Shown piece by piece: positions 1-7,310 of a DNA stretch of 26,006 nt (the stretch's first letter is position 1; every line of letters begins with the position of its first letter). Source of the DNA: Bacteroidia bacterium (GTDB taxonomy: Bacteria; Bacteroidota; Bacteroidia; Cytophagales; Cyclobacteriaceae); contig JAENVX010000284.1 in NCBI GenBank assembly GCA_016650355.1, positions 1-26,006 of the forward strand, in the 5' to 3' direction. Both the position numbers and the translations under genes were made by a program. The notes under the pieces are model-generated. The model did no database searches. It had not been told where the DNA came from and was given only the letters and a program-made list of their open reading frames with translations.

Positions 1-40
1 GGCATGGAAGAGGTCATCGGTTCGACTCCGATATTCTCCA
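1..40 (+). tRNA. tRNA-Ala (anticodon GGC), 3' half only
   Basis: The window opens inside this tRNA. The T stem is ATCGG (16-20) paired with CCGAT (28-32), enclosing the loop TTCGACT (21-27). A five-base variable loop (11-15) precedes it, and GGAAG (6-10) is the 3' strand of the anticodon stem. Counting back puts GGC (1-3) at positions 34-36, an Ala anticodon reading GCC/GCU codons. The acceptor 3' strand is ATTCTCC (33-39) with discriminator A40. T37 falls at position 70, as needed for the G3:U70 pair that marks tRNA-Ala; the partner G3 is outside the window. CCA is not encoded (CTA follows), so it must be added after transcription. The match to E. coli GGC-type tRNA-Ala is from memory. Confidence 0.88.
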
Positions 41-41
41 C

Positions 42-73
42 TAAGCCTGAATTTTTTCAGGCTTATTTTTTTT
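42..73 (+). terminator. Rho-independent terminator of the tRNA-Ala gene
   Basis: A perfect inverted repeat (42-50 with 57-65, core AAGCCTGA/TCAGGCTT) closes a short T-rich loop and is followed directly by eight T (66-73). It begins two bases after the tRNA discriminator base. The 3' arm contains the stop codon of the opposing cutC gene. On the minus strand no T run follows the hairpin, so it should work mainly for the tRNA transcript. Confidence 0.85.
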
Positions 74-803
74 CAGCCAATGTCCTCATTGCTCTGACTC
101 GATCTGGATCTACAGTACGTACTTTAAACTCAGCACCTTCGTCTGAACCCATCCCCTCAATATCTTGGTTTCGATAGATCATCTTGCTTTCGCGGAAAGA
201 CATTGCTGAGAAATGAATTTCGGTAGCTCTTGATTTATCCAAAATCTCCTGAACGGTATCTTCATTTACCCCTGAACCAGGCATGATGGCAATCCTTCCG
301 TTTGCTTTCTTTAGTAATTCTCCAATAAGCTCAGCACCCTTTACAGCCTGTGCCTGTTGACCTGCTGTGAGAATCCTATCAAAGCCAATCTCAATGCAAT
401 CTTCAAGTGCCTCAAACGGATCGCGCGTCATATCAAATGCACGATGACAGGTAACTTTTAATGGACGGGCTTTAGCAATTAATTCTTTGCATCGAGTTTT
501 ATCAAGCGTTCCATCGGGATTCAATATCCCGAACACTACGCCATCTACACTTATTTTCTGGCATTGTGCAATATCGCGTTTCATACAATGAAATTCGTAG
601 TTGGTGTAATGGAAATCTCCACCTCGAGGACGGATCATTACATACACATCCAGACTCACATTTTGACGCACTGCTTCAATGGTTCCATAGGATGGCGTTG
701 TACCTCCCTCACCTGGATTGTCACAAAGCTCAATTCGATCGGCACCGCCCTCCTGGGCTTTAAGCGCTGATTCAATGTTATACACAACTATTTCACAGAT
801 CAT
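63..803 (-). CDS. cutC: CutC family protein (copper homeostasis protein CutC)
   Basis: A 246-residue protein, full length for the family, predicted to be a cytoplasmic TIM barrel. Family signatures are visible along its length: GGADRIELC (19-27), EGGTTPS (32-38), RPRGGDF (58-64), TCHRAFD (118-124), ILTAGQ (144-149) and MPGSGVN (174-180). The name comes from an E. coli copper-sensitivity phenotype. That phenotype has since been attributed at least partly to MicL, a small RNA encoded in the 3' end of E. coli cutC, so the true role of the protein is unsettled. The ATG start has no strong Shine-Dalgarno sequence, normal for this phylum. The gene runs convergently into tRNA-Ala and its last codon lies inside the tRNA terminator hairpin. 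It diverges from the small gene at 850. Confidence 0.93.
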   Translation of the reverse strand: MICEIVVYNIESALKAQEGGADRIELCDNPGEGGTTPSYGTIEAVRQNVSLDVYVMIRPRGGDFHYTNYEFHCMKRDIAQCQKISVDGVVFGILNPDGTLDKTRCKELIAKARPLKVTCHRAFDMTRDPFEALEDCIEIGFDRILTAGQQAQAVKGAELIGELLKKANGRIAIMPGSGVNEDTVQEILDKSRATEIHFSAMSFRESKMIYRNQDIEGMGSDEGAEFKVRTVDPDRVRAMRTLAEKK

Positions 804-849
804 AAATATTATTTTCTATATATTTCCGTTAGAAGTCAAAGCTTTAAAA

Positions 850-1281
850 ATGAGAAACTATCTACTTTTTACAAGTTTACTTTTTTTTAGTTCTGTTCAA
901 GCACTAGCCCAAAACTCAGATAGTATCGCAATCAAAAAATATTATGAGGCAAATGCAATCCTTTGGCTCGGGAAAACAAAATACTTTAAGAACAATCAAT
1001 CCTTTCCTCTTAAACAACTAAAAACTGAGATTAAGTTTTCACCTGATGCCACTTACGAGTTTGATCAGTACAGACGAAACCTAAAGATATTAATGGCTAG
1101 CATTATTGCAACAGAAGTACTAGCAATCTCATCAATTCTTGCAATTGATCCTTATGTCAAGTTGGGATTGCTGGGTGGTTCATTGATCACTCTATCGATC
1201 GCTTTGCCTGCAAATTCCAAAACATGGGCGCACCTGAACAGATCAATCTGGTTACACAACAGGGATATTCTTTTGCGATGA
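850..1281 (+). CDS. Small membrane-associated protein of unknown function
   Basis: A 143-residue protein I do not recognise. I chose the ATG at 850 because the next residues form a clean signal peptide (MRNYLLFTSLLFFSSVQALA, then QNSD). The same frame is open upstream to 718, but that extension would overlap cutC and bury the signal. After the signal comes a basic, polar stretch of about 60 residues. Two hydrophobic segments follow (roughly residues 77-100 and 102-121) and then a short tail ending RDILLR. It looks exported and anchored in the inner membrane. The gene is divergent from cutC, with 46 bases between the two starts, and ends eight bases before the convergent glycosylasparaginase stop. 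It could belong to a lineage-specific Bacteroidota family; no catalytic motif is visible. Confidence 0.7.
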   Translation: MRNYLLFTSLLFFSSVQALAQNSDSIAIKKYYEANAILWLGKTKYFKNNQSFPLKQLKTEIKFSPDATYEFDQYRRNLKILMASIIATEVLAISSILAIDPYVKLGLLGGSLITLSIALPANSKTWAHLNRSIWLHNRDILLR

Positions 1282-1289
1282 TCTACTTT

Positions 1290-2255
1290 TTAATAATAAC
1301 TCTTTGCTTCAAAAAGTTTGTTCTCAACCTCAGGTGATCGAACAGCATAGGTAAATCCTTTCTGTAGGGCAAAGGCTCCGTACTCTCCATCTTTATTCAA
1401 CGCTAGAAAACCTACTTGTATCTCTTTGGACTTTACGGGCTGATTCTTTACAATCCTCGCTACAGCTTTTTCACAAGCCTCCTGTGGAGAGTTTCCTTGT
1501 CGCATTAACTCAACCACTAAATGTGACCCCACAATTCGAATTACCTCTTCACCAACCCCTGTTGATGTGGCTGCACCAATTTCATTATCCACAAAAAGTG
1601 CCGCGCCAATGATTGGTGAGTCCCCCACCCTGCCTCGCATCTTGTATGCCATGCCGCTTGTTGTGCACGCACCAGATAAATTTTGTTTTCCATCTAAAGC
1701 AACTATGCCAATGGTATCATGGTTCTCAACATTTGCTATCGGTTTATATTGTGCCGTTTTTAACCATTCCTTCCATGCCTTTTCTGAAGCTGGTGTCAAA
1801 AGTTTTTCCTTTTTAAATCCATTATCCAAAGCAAATTGCAACGCGCCATCACCAACCAAAAAAACATGTGGTGTTTTTTCCATCACCTTTCTTGCCACCG
1901 AGATCGGATGAACAATATGTTCAAGGCAAGCCACTGCTCCGCAATTAGCAAACTCATCCATAATACACGCATCAAGTGTAACCCGCCCGTCTCGATCAGG
2001 CAAACCACCCAAACCGACAGAACTTTCTTTTGCATCTCCCTCCGGAACACGCGCACCTGCTTCTACTGCATCCAAAGATCTTCCACCAGAAGACAATATT
2101 TTCCATGCTTCCAGATTTGCACCCAAACCAAAATTCCAGGTAGAAACTACTACTGGCTTGGTTGCAAGCTTAGATTTGAATCTGGCAAATACTTTGGATA
2201 GAGGTGCAAATGAAGCGAGCGTTCCTAACTGAAGAAATTTTCTGCGTGTACTCAT
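1290..2255 (-). CDS. N4-(beta-N-acetylglucosaminyl)-L-asparaginase, Tat-exported
   Basis: A 321-residue glycosylasparaginase of the N-terminal-nucleophile hydrolase superfamily. The family cleaves the GlcNAc-Asn bond left by degradation of N-linked glycoproteins, giving aspartate and an aminosugar. The N-terminus STRRKFLQLG (2-11) is a textbook twin-arginine signal with a short hydrophobic stretch, so folded export to the periplasm is expected. In HDTIGIVALD (179-188) Thr181 is the predicted autoprocessing site and catalytic nucleophile. RVGDSPIIGA (209-218) and the STG of residues 231-233 match the substrate-binding region of the flavobacterial enzyme. Length fits the bacterial family. It lies 32 bases downstream of the NlpC/P60 gene on the same strand, so the two are probably co-transcribed. 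A related isoaspartyl peptidase/asparaginase is the alternative, but the motifs favour glycosylasparaginase. Confidence 0.92.
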   Translation of the reverse strand: MSTRRKFLQLGTLASFAPLSKVFARFKSKLATKPVVVSTWNFGLGANLEAWKILSSGGRSLDAVEAGARVPEGDAKESSVGLGGLPDRDGRVTLDACIMDEFANCGAVACLEHIVHPISVARKVMEKTPHVFLVGDGALQFALDNGFKKEKLLTPASEKAWKEWLKTAQYKPIANVENHDTIGIVALDGKQNLSGACTTSGMAYKMRGRVGDSPIIGAALFVDNEIGAATSTGVGEEVIRIVGSHLVVELMRQGNSPQEACEKAVARIVKNQPVKSKEIQVGFLALNKDGEYGAFALQKGFTYAVRSPEVENKLFEAKSYY

Positions 2256-2287
2256 ATCTTGCTTATGTTTAATCCTTAACTAGGAAA

Positions 2288-2794
2288 TTAATCAATTATT
2301 CTTCTGGCAACCCTGAAGCGTTTCTCGTAATACTCCGTATATAAATTGGTCTCTATCACGCCCACAGAGGTAGAGGCATGAATGAATTTTACATTTTCTT
2401 TTCCTTTCGCTTCGGTAACAATACCAACATGTGTTATCTCTCGTCTTTTCTTTCCGGTGGCAAAAAACACCAGGTCTCCCGGACGTACCTTCTTCATCTT
2501 CACTTTAACTCCTACTTCAGATTGAGCTTCTGCTGTACGAGGCAGGGTAAGGTTGATTGCCTGGAAGGCATTTCCTGTAAGTCCGGAGCAGTCCAACCCA
2601 GAGCGGGTGGCACCTCCCCACTTATAAGGTGTTCCCGTAAACGTTCGCGCTGTCTTAATAACCTCCTTTACTTGCTGATCTCTGATTCTGGCTTTACGCG
2701 AAGCACAGCTACTGGATATAATTAAAATGAAGATAAAAAGTCCGAGCCTGTAAAAAGGTAATTGCGTAATTTTGAGGCTTGAAAAGAAACTCAT
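2288..2794 (-). CDS. NlpC/P60 family lipoprotein, putative cell-wall endopeptidase
   Basis: A 168-residue lipoprotein counted from the ATG at 2794; a TTG two codons upstream is possible but less likely. The N-terminus has a long hydrophobic signal ending LIISSSC, with Cys30 as the lipidation site. The rest is one NlpC/P60 domain. The catalytic Cys69 is in GLDCSGL, His122 in THVGIV, and the third residue His139 in FIHAS. RPGDLVFF and the GTPYKWGG stretch are also typical. The family cuts peptide bonds in peptidoglycan stems, commonly D-Glu-meso-diaminopimelate, in the periplasm; the exact bond cannot be read from the sequence. It is first gene of a likely two-gene unit with glycosylasparaginase. 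A -7 promoter match lies a few bases before the start. It diverges from the FAD oxidase with only 24 bases between starts. Confidence 0.9.
   Translation of the reverse strand: MSFFSSLKITQLPFYRLGLFIFILIISSSCASRKARIRDQQVKEVIKTARTFTGTPYKWGGATRSGLDCSGLTGNAFQAINLTLPRTAEAQSEVGVKVKMKKVRPGDLVFFATGKKRREITHVGIVTEAKGKENVKFIHASTSVGVIETNLYTEYYEKRFRVARRIID
2767..2774 (+). promoter_or_regulatory. Possible Bacteroidota -7 element for the GlcD-like gene
   Basis: TAATTTTG is an exact match to the Bacteroidota -7 consensus TAnnTTTG, 44 bases before the ATG at 2819, allowing a leader of roughly 35-40 bases. It lies inside the signal-peptide codons of the divergent NlpC/P60 gene. I see no convincing -33 TTTG at the usual spacing, so this is a match only. 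Confidence 0.35.
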
Positions 2795-2802
2795 ATACAA
2801 GA

Positions 2803-2810
2803 CAAAGTTA
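2803..2810 (-). promoter_or_regulatory. Possible Bacteroidota -7 element for the NlpC/P60 gene
   Basis: On the minus strand this reads TAACTTTG, an exact TAnnTTTG match, eight bases before the ATG at 2794. Transcription would start only a few bases ahead of the start codon, giving an almost leaderless message. No clear -33 element is visible. It sits in the 24-base gap shared with the divergent FAD oxidase gene. Confidence 0.35.
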
Positions 2811-2818
2811 CATTATTG

Positions 2819-4261
2819 ATGGCACACACTAAAGAGATGGAGGCAATTGCTTCTGTTGGCATTCAAGTAGATATCATAAGCCAATTTGAGGCCATAGTTG
2901 GCAAAGAAAACCTAATTCTGGAAGAAGAAGCGCGTCATGAATATTCTCATGACAGAACAGAAAAATATTCATTCATGCCGGATATAGTACTAAAACCGCG
3001 AAGGCCGGAAGAAATAAGTTCCATTCTCATTATCTGCAATAAATATAATCTACCCACCACGCCACGTGGTGCAGGTACAGGCTTAAGTGGCGGTGCTCTT
3101 CCTATAAAAAAGGGTGTTGTTATTTCAATGGAGCGATTCAACAAGATTATAGAAATTGATGAACTGAACCTTCAGGCTACTGTGGAACCAGGCGTAATCA
3201 CTGAAGTGTTTCAAAATGCTGTTAAAGAAAAAGGTTTATTCTACCCTCCAGATCCAGCAAGTCGTGGCTCTTGTTATCTCGGAGGAAATCTTGCAAATAA
3301 CTCTGGTGGGCCAAAAGCTGTGAAGTACGGAGTCACCCGCGATTATGTTATCAACATGGAAGTTGTGTTGCCAACAGGCGAAATAATATGGACAGCTGCA
3401 AATGTTCTGAAAAACTCTACTGGTTACAACCTCACTCAATTGATGTGTGGCAGTGAAGGCACATTGGGTATCATCACCAAAATCGTATTCAAGCTTAGGG
3501 GTTTTCCTCAGAAAAATGTTTTGATGATGATTCCCTTTAGCACAAATGAAGAAGCCTGCAGGGCGATCTCTGCCATATTTGTTGCGGGGATCACCCCTTC
3601 GGGGATGGAATTTTTTGAGCGCGAGGCCGCTGCTAAAACATTTGAATATTGTGCTAAAGTTTTAAACAGCCCCATCACAACAACGTTGTCGGAAAATATG
3701 AATGCTTACGTGTTGTGCGAATTAGATGGTAACGATGAGGAAGTACTGATGCGCGATGCGGAACGAGTGATGACTGTAGTGGAGAAGTTCGAAGTAGGCG
3801 AAGTGCTATTTGCAGAAAGCACGGCCCAAAAAGAAGAGCTTTGGAAGATCCGCAAAAACATTTCACCGGCCGTAAATTGGTATACACTCACTAAATCAGA
3901 TGATGTTGTGGTTCCTCGTTCCAAAATGCCCACATTAATTTCTGGAATTAAGGAGATTGGCAAGCAATACGGATTTAACACTGTTTGTTTTGGACATTTG
4001 GGTGATGGTAACTTGCACGTGAACATTTTAAAAGAAAACATAAGCGATGAAGATTGGGAAACTAAAATTCCTGAAGGTATTGGTGAGATTTTTAAACTCA
4101 CTGTGAAACTTGGTGGAACACTTTCAGGAGAGCATGGTATTGGGATAGCCAAGCGTCCGTACATGTCAATTGCCATGAGCGAAGTGAACCTGAACCTGAT
4201 GCGTGGAATTAAAAAAGTATTTGACCCCAATGGGATATTGAATCCAGGTAAAATATTCTAG
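2819..4261 (+). CDS. FAD-linked 2-hydroxyacid oxidase/dehydrogenase, GlcD family
   Basis: A 480-residue flavoprotein from the ATG at 2819; a TTG one codon upstream and an ATG at 2837 are alternatives. It has the VAO/PCMH FAD-binding fold at the N-terminus, with PRGAGTGLSGGALP (82-95) and PPDPASRGSCYLGGNLANNS (143-162) around the cofactor. The FAD-oxidase C-terminal domain follows, with GHLGDGNLHVN (392-402) and SGEHGIGIAKRPYM (436-449), which carry the metal- and substrate-binding His and Glu residues. Relatives oxidise glycolate, D-lactate or D-2-hydroxyglutarate. The length fits a stand-alone GlcD or D-lactate dehydrogenase. No GlcE/GlcF partners or iron-sulfur domain are present, so the electron acceptor and exact substrate are uncertain. 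It is transcribed alone and ends five bases before the convergent cytochrome lipoprotein gene. Confidence 0.88.
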   Translation: MAHTKEMEAIASVGIQVDIISQFEAIVGKENLILEEEARHEYSHDRTEKYSFMPDIVLKPRRPEEISSILIICNKYNLPTTPRGAGTGLSGGALPIKKGVVISMERFNKIIEIDELNLQATVEPGVITEVFQNAVKEKGLFYPPDPASRGSCYLGGNLANNSGGPKAVKYGVTRDYVINMEVVLPTGEIIWTAANVLKNSTGYNLTQLMCGSEGTLGIITKIVFKLRGFPQKNVLMMIPFSTNEEACRAISAIFVAGITPSGMEFFEREAAAKTFEYCAKVLNSPITTTLSENMNAYVLCELDGNDEEVLMRDAERVMTVVEKFEVGEVLFAESTAQKEELWKIRKNISPAVNWYTLTKSDDVVVPRSKMPTLISGIKEIGKQYGFNTVCFGHLGDGNLHVNILKENISDEDWETKIPEGIGEIFKLTVKLGGTLSGEHGIGIAKRPYMSIAMSEVNLNLMRGIKKVFDPNGILNPGKIF

Positions 4262-4266
4262 TAAAA

Positions 4267-7161
4267 CTATTTTAGAGTTATTAGATATTCCGCAAGGTCT
4301 GCAAGATTTTGCTCTGACAACTCCAGAAAGGATGGTCGTGGCATTACGCTATTTTCCTGTTGTTTCTTTGATATAATATCGGATACTGCGATTACGTGTT
4401 TTTTACTAACAAGATCTTTTACGACAATTGCTTCGTCACCATCTGATACCAAAAAGCCGTAGACGGATTCGCCAGATTTAGTGGTGATAAGCCACGATTC
4501 ATATCCAAAGACTATAGCGGCCGATGGATTAATTATAGCATCCAACAACCCTTCTCGGCTGAACTTTTTGTTAATCTCAGTGAGCTCTGGTCCAATGTCA
4601 CTACCATCCTTACCCACTCGATGACAGGAGATACAATTCTTTGCAAATAGAGCCTCGCCCACAATCGCATTCGGCTTAAGGCTTGTGATTGTTCCAATTG
4701 CATAAGGTCGATCTGAATCAGATGCTTTAAAATAATTTGAAGCTTGTCTGCGAACAGATTGATCCGGATTCTTAAAAATGAGTTCCTCCACAAAAGGATA
4801 AAAACGCTTGTCCAATTTGTTTTCGGCCACCATGCCAATTAACATTTGCCCTCCAACGGGATCTTTAGCCATGCTCTGCACGCTCCATTTCTTTTCATCA
4901 AACGGCAATTGCTCATCATCAATTCTACTTTTCTTAACCAACATTGCTGCAACTTGTCGCTCGTGTTGAGTATCAATACCCGTTTTCTTCCAATCAACTA
5001 AACTAAACCAATCATTACTTTGTCGAAAGGATACCCAATAGGTTGCTCGCTCAGCAACATCTTTAAAGGGTGACTTGGTAAGGTCAATCATGGTTTGGGC
5101 AGACGACCGAGTATTAATAAACGCCAACGCTGTCAATGCCTCCGATCGTTCTTTATCGTTTAACAAACTTGAGGTTGCTCTAATTTTCAAGTCTGACACT
5201 GACAAGGAAGGATGCAAGTCGAAAACCATTGAAGACAACGTCTTATTCCATCGATCGGGTTTTCCATCCTCGCTTTCAAAAATTTTTTTTAATTCAGGAT
5301 AGATCTCATCTTCATGACCTGCCAATGCCGAAGTCAACGTAACTCCATTCCAATCATCTTCCCCATCATACTGCTTGATAAGCGTAAGTAGAATGTGTTT
5401 AGTGTTTCCAAATGGAAGGTCGCGCAATGCAATAGCCACTTCCCTACGAACAAATGGTGATTCATCATTAGAAAGTTTTTCTGCCATTGTAAGTATGTCC
5501 TTCTCAGCCAATCGCAATGCTCTAAAGGCGGTAGCCCGAATGAGTGCATCAGAATCATCTAACAATTTATTAATCTGCTGTCTTCCGTTCTCACCCAGTT
5601 GTGCTAACAACCAAATTGCTCTCGCCTGGTGATAGGGGTTTTTACTTTCAAGCAGTTTGTCCACAGATTCAACTGCCTCATCTCCACTCTGTTTCAATTT
5701 TTGAAATGCAAGGTACCTGACATTTACTGCGGAGCTTTTCAATGCATCAATCAATCCATCGGTTGTCTCTAAATTATAAACTGGCGCTAAAAGATTTTTT
5801 CCTTTTGGCGTAATACGATAAATCCTTCCATACCCTGTGGAGTCCATCATCTGATGCCCACCAACGACCGGGTCGTACCAATCTGCAACGTAGATTGCTC
5901 CATCGGTACCTATGGTTACATCACTCGGGCGAAACCATTTATTTTGATCTGAATTTTGAACCGAATCATTCCAAACATATCCTTCATTATCATTTCGAAG
6001 AGATGTTATGAAGTTTACCCTATCTCCCAAGTCATAGCCTGAACCATTAATTGTTGGGTGGTAACCAAAAATAATATTCCGCCCAGCATCAGCGCTCAAT
6101 AACAATCCTCTATGCTTTTCGCCCAACGCATCCCCTTCATTGATAGCAACACCTGTTGGTGACCCAGCTCCAGTTCGATCACCTGCCGGCATTATACCGG
6201 GATCATCCTGATGCCAGTGGGCAGTATAAATATCCTGCCAGGGCCGTTGGTCAGCTTGCCAATATCGTGTGCCATCCGTACTAAAAAAACCAGCATTACC
6301 ACCTTCCATCAACCAGCTTGTGCGACAGGCTACAACCTGATCATCATTATCATTCTGCCAAAGATTGCCAAAAGAGTCGGTGATCACTTCGTATGAATTG
6401 CGAAAGTTATGACCCATGACCTTAAGATTAGAACCATCAGGTGACATCCGTAAAGCTAAACCGCCCACCCATACTTTTCCATCATCACTCTTCATGTTGC
6501 CATTGTTCCTCTTGTTATAAGGCGTGCCTCCGGTATAGATGCTTCCCGAACGCAAAGTCCACCCTGATTTATCCGTGACAATGTGCGGTCCGGCATTACC
6601 CGTATTAAAATATAGATTGCCATCAGGCCCCGCAGTTGCTGAATGGAGCGAGTGATCATGATCCAGACCTCCAAAACCAGTCAATAAGATTTCTTTTTTA
6701 TCCGGCACATCATCTCCATCCTCATCCGTATACACAATCAGGTTGGGTGCACAGGATACAATTATTCGATTGCCCAACACTGCAATACCTAGCGGAGAAA
6801 CTAAGTCTGTATCTTCAACAAAGACTTTGGAAAGGTCAGCTTTTCCATCGTGGTTGGTGTCTTCCAATATTATCACCCGGTCACCCTTGTTGTGATGAAT
6901 AAATTTGGTTGAGTCATTGTTAAAGTTGCGATAATTGACAGCTTCGGTAATCCATATTCTTCCTCTGGCATCCACATCCATGTTCGTGGGATTATAAAAC
7001 ATAGGCGATTCTGCCCAAAGGGAGGCTTCAAGATCGTCTGGCAAAAATAGAGGTGATTGGGGTGTCACCCCAGATTGTTGCTTACAGCACACCAATACAG
7101 CCACAATCAGGAGAAGTAATACTAACCGAAGAAATAAACGCTGGATGCTATCAAATATCAT
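4267..7161 (-). CDS. PVC-type haem-binding lipoprotein (beta-propeller, HEAT repeats, cytochrome c)
   Basis: A 964-residue exported protein. The N-terminus has a hydrophobic signal ending LVCCKQQ with lipidation at Cys25 or Cys26. Residues about 40-460 form a beta-propeller of the membrane-bound dehydrogenase type, with metal-like acidic loops at 101-109 (DTNHDGKAD) and 146-154 (DEDGDDVPD). Residues about 470-800 are HEAT-like helical repeats. A c-type cytochrome follows: CISCH at 843-847 binds haem and Met940 in SVMPRPS is a likely distal ligand. The family is large in Planctomycetes, Verrucomicrobia and Cytophagales and is thought to oxidise sugars or related compounds at the envelope; substrates are mostly unknown. 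It is transcribed alone and diverges from asnB. The order and haem motif are clear, but the enzymatic activity is not shown by the sequence. Confidence 0.9.
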   Translation of the reverse strand: MIFDSIQRLFLRLVLLLLIVAVLVCCKQQSGVTPQSPLFLPDDLEASLWAESPMFYNPTNMDVDARGRIWITEAVNYRNFNNDSTKFIHHNKGDRVIILEDTNHDGKADLSKVFVEDTDLVSPLGIAVLGNRIIVSCAPNLIVYTDEDGDDVPDKKEILLTGFGGLDHDHSLHSATAGPDGNLYFNTGNAGPHIVTDKSGWTLRSGSIYTGGTPYNKRNNGNMKSDDGKVWVGGLALRMSPDGSNLKVMGHNFRNSYEVITDSFGNLWQNDNDDQVVACRTSWLMEGGNAGFFSTDGTRYWQADQRPWQDIYTAHWHQDDPGIMPAGDRTGAGSPTGVAINEGDALGEKHRGLLLSADAGRNIIFGYHPTINGSGYDLGDRVNFITSLRNDNEGYVWNDSVQNSDQNKWFRPSDVTIGTDGAIYVADWYDPVVGGHQMMDSTGYGRIYRITPKGKNLLAPVYNLETTDGLIDALKSSAVNVRYLAFQKLKQSGDEAVESVDKLLESKNPYHQARAIWLLAQLGENGRQQINKLLDDSDALIRATAFRALRLAEKDILTMAEKLSNDESPFVRREVAIALRDLPFGNTKHILLTLIKQYDGEDDWNGVTLTSALAGHEDEIYPELKKIFESEDGKPDRWNKTLSSMVFDLHPSLSVSDLKIRATSSLLNDKERSEALTALAFINTRSSAQTMIDLTKSPFKDVAERATYWVSFRQSNDWFSLVDWKKTGIDTQHERQVAAMLVKKSRIDDEQLPFDEKKWSVQSMAKDPVGGQMLIGMVAENKLDKRFYPFVEELIFKNPDQSVRRQASNYFKASDSDRPYAIGTITSLKPNAIVGEALFAKNCISCHRVGKDGSDIGPELTEINKKFSREGLLDAIINPSAAIVFGYESWLITTKSGESVYGFLVSDGDEAIVVKDLVSKKHVIAVSDIISKKQQENSVMPRPSFLELSEQNLADLAEYLITLK

Positions 7162-7292
7162 TGGTGTTACAACTGATGGATCACAAGTAAACCCTTGACT
7201 ATCATAGTTTCAATATAAAGGAAATATACACGGATTGTAAAACGCTGTGCAAAGTTTTTGTGCCTTCTAAACTTCCTTCTATCTTCCTGCCT

Positions 7293-7300
7293 TATTTTTG
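7293..7300 (+). promoter_or_regulatory. Possible Bacteroidota -7 element for asnB
   Basis: TATTTTTG is an exact TAnnTTTG match ending ten bases before the asnB ATG at 7311. It would give a leader of only about five bases. It lies within the upstream in-frame extension (GTG at 7260), which supports the later start. No well-spaced -33 element is visible. Confidence 0.35.
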
Positions 7301-7310
7301 CACGGAATAC

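Noticed and set aside
5656..5664. DnaA-box-like TTGTCCACA
   Set aside because: Single, imperfect against TTWTNCACA, and inside the coding region of the cytochrome lipoprotein.
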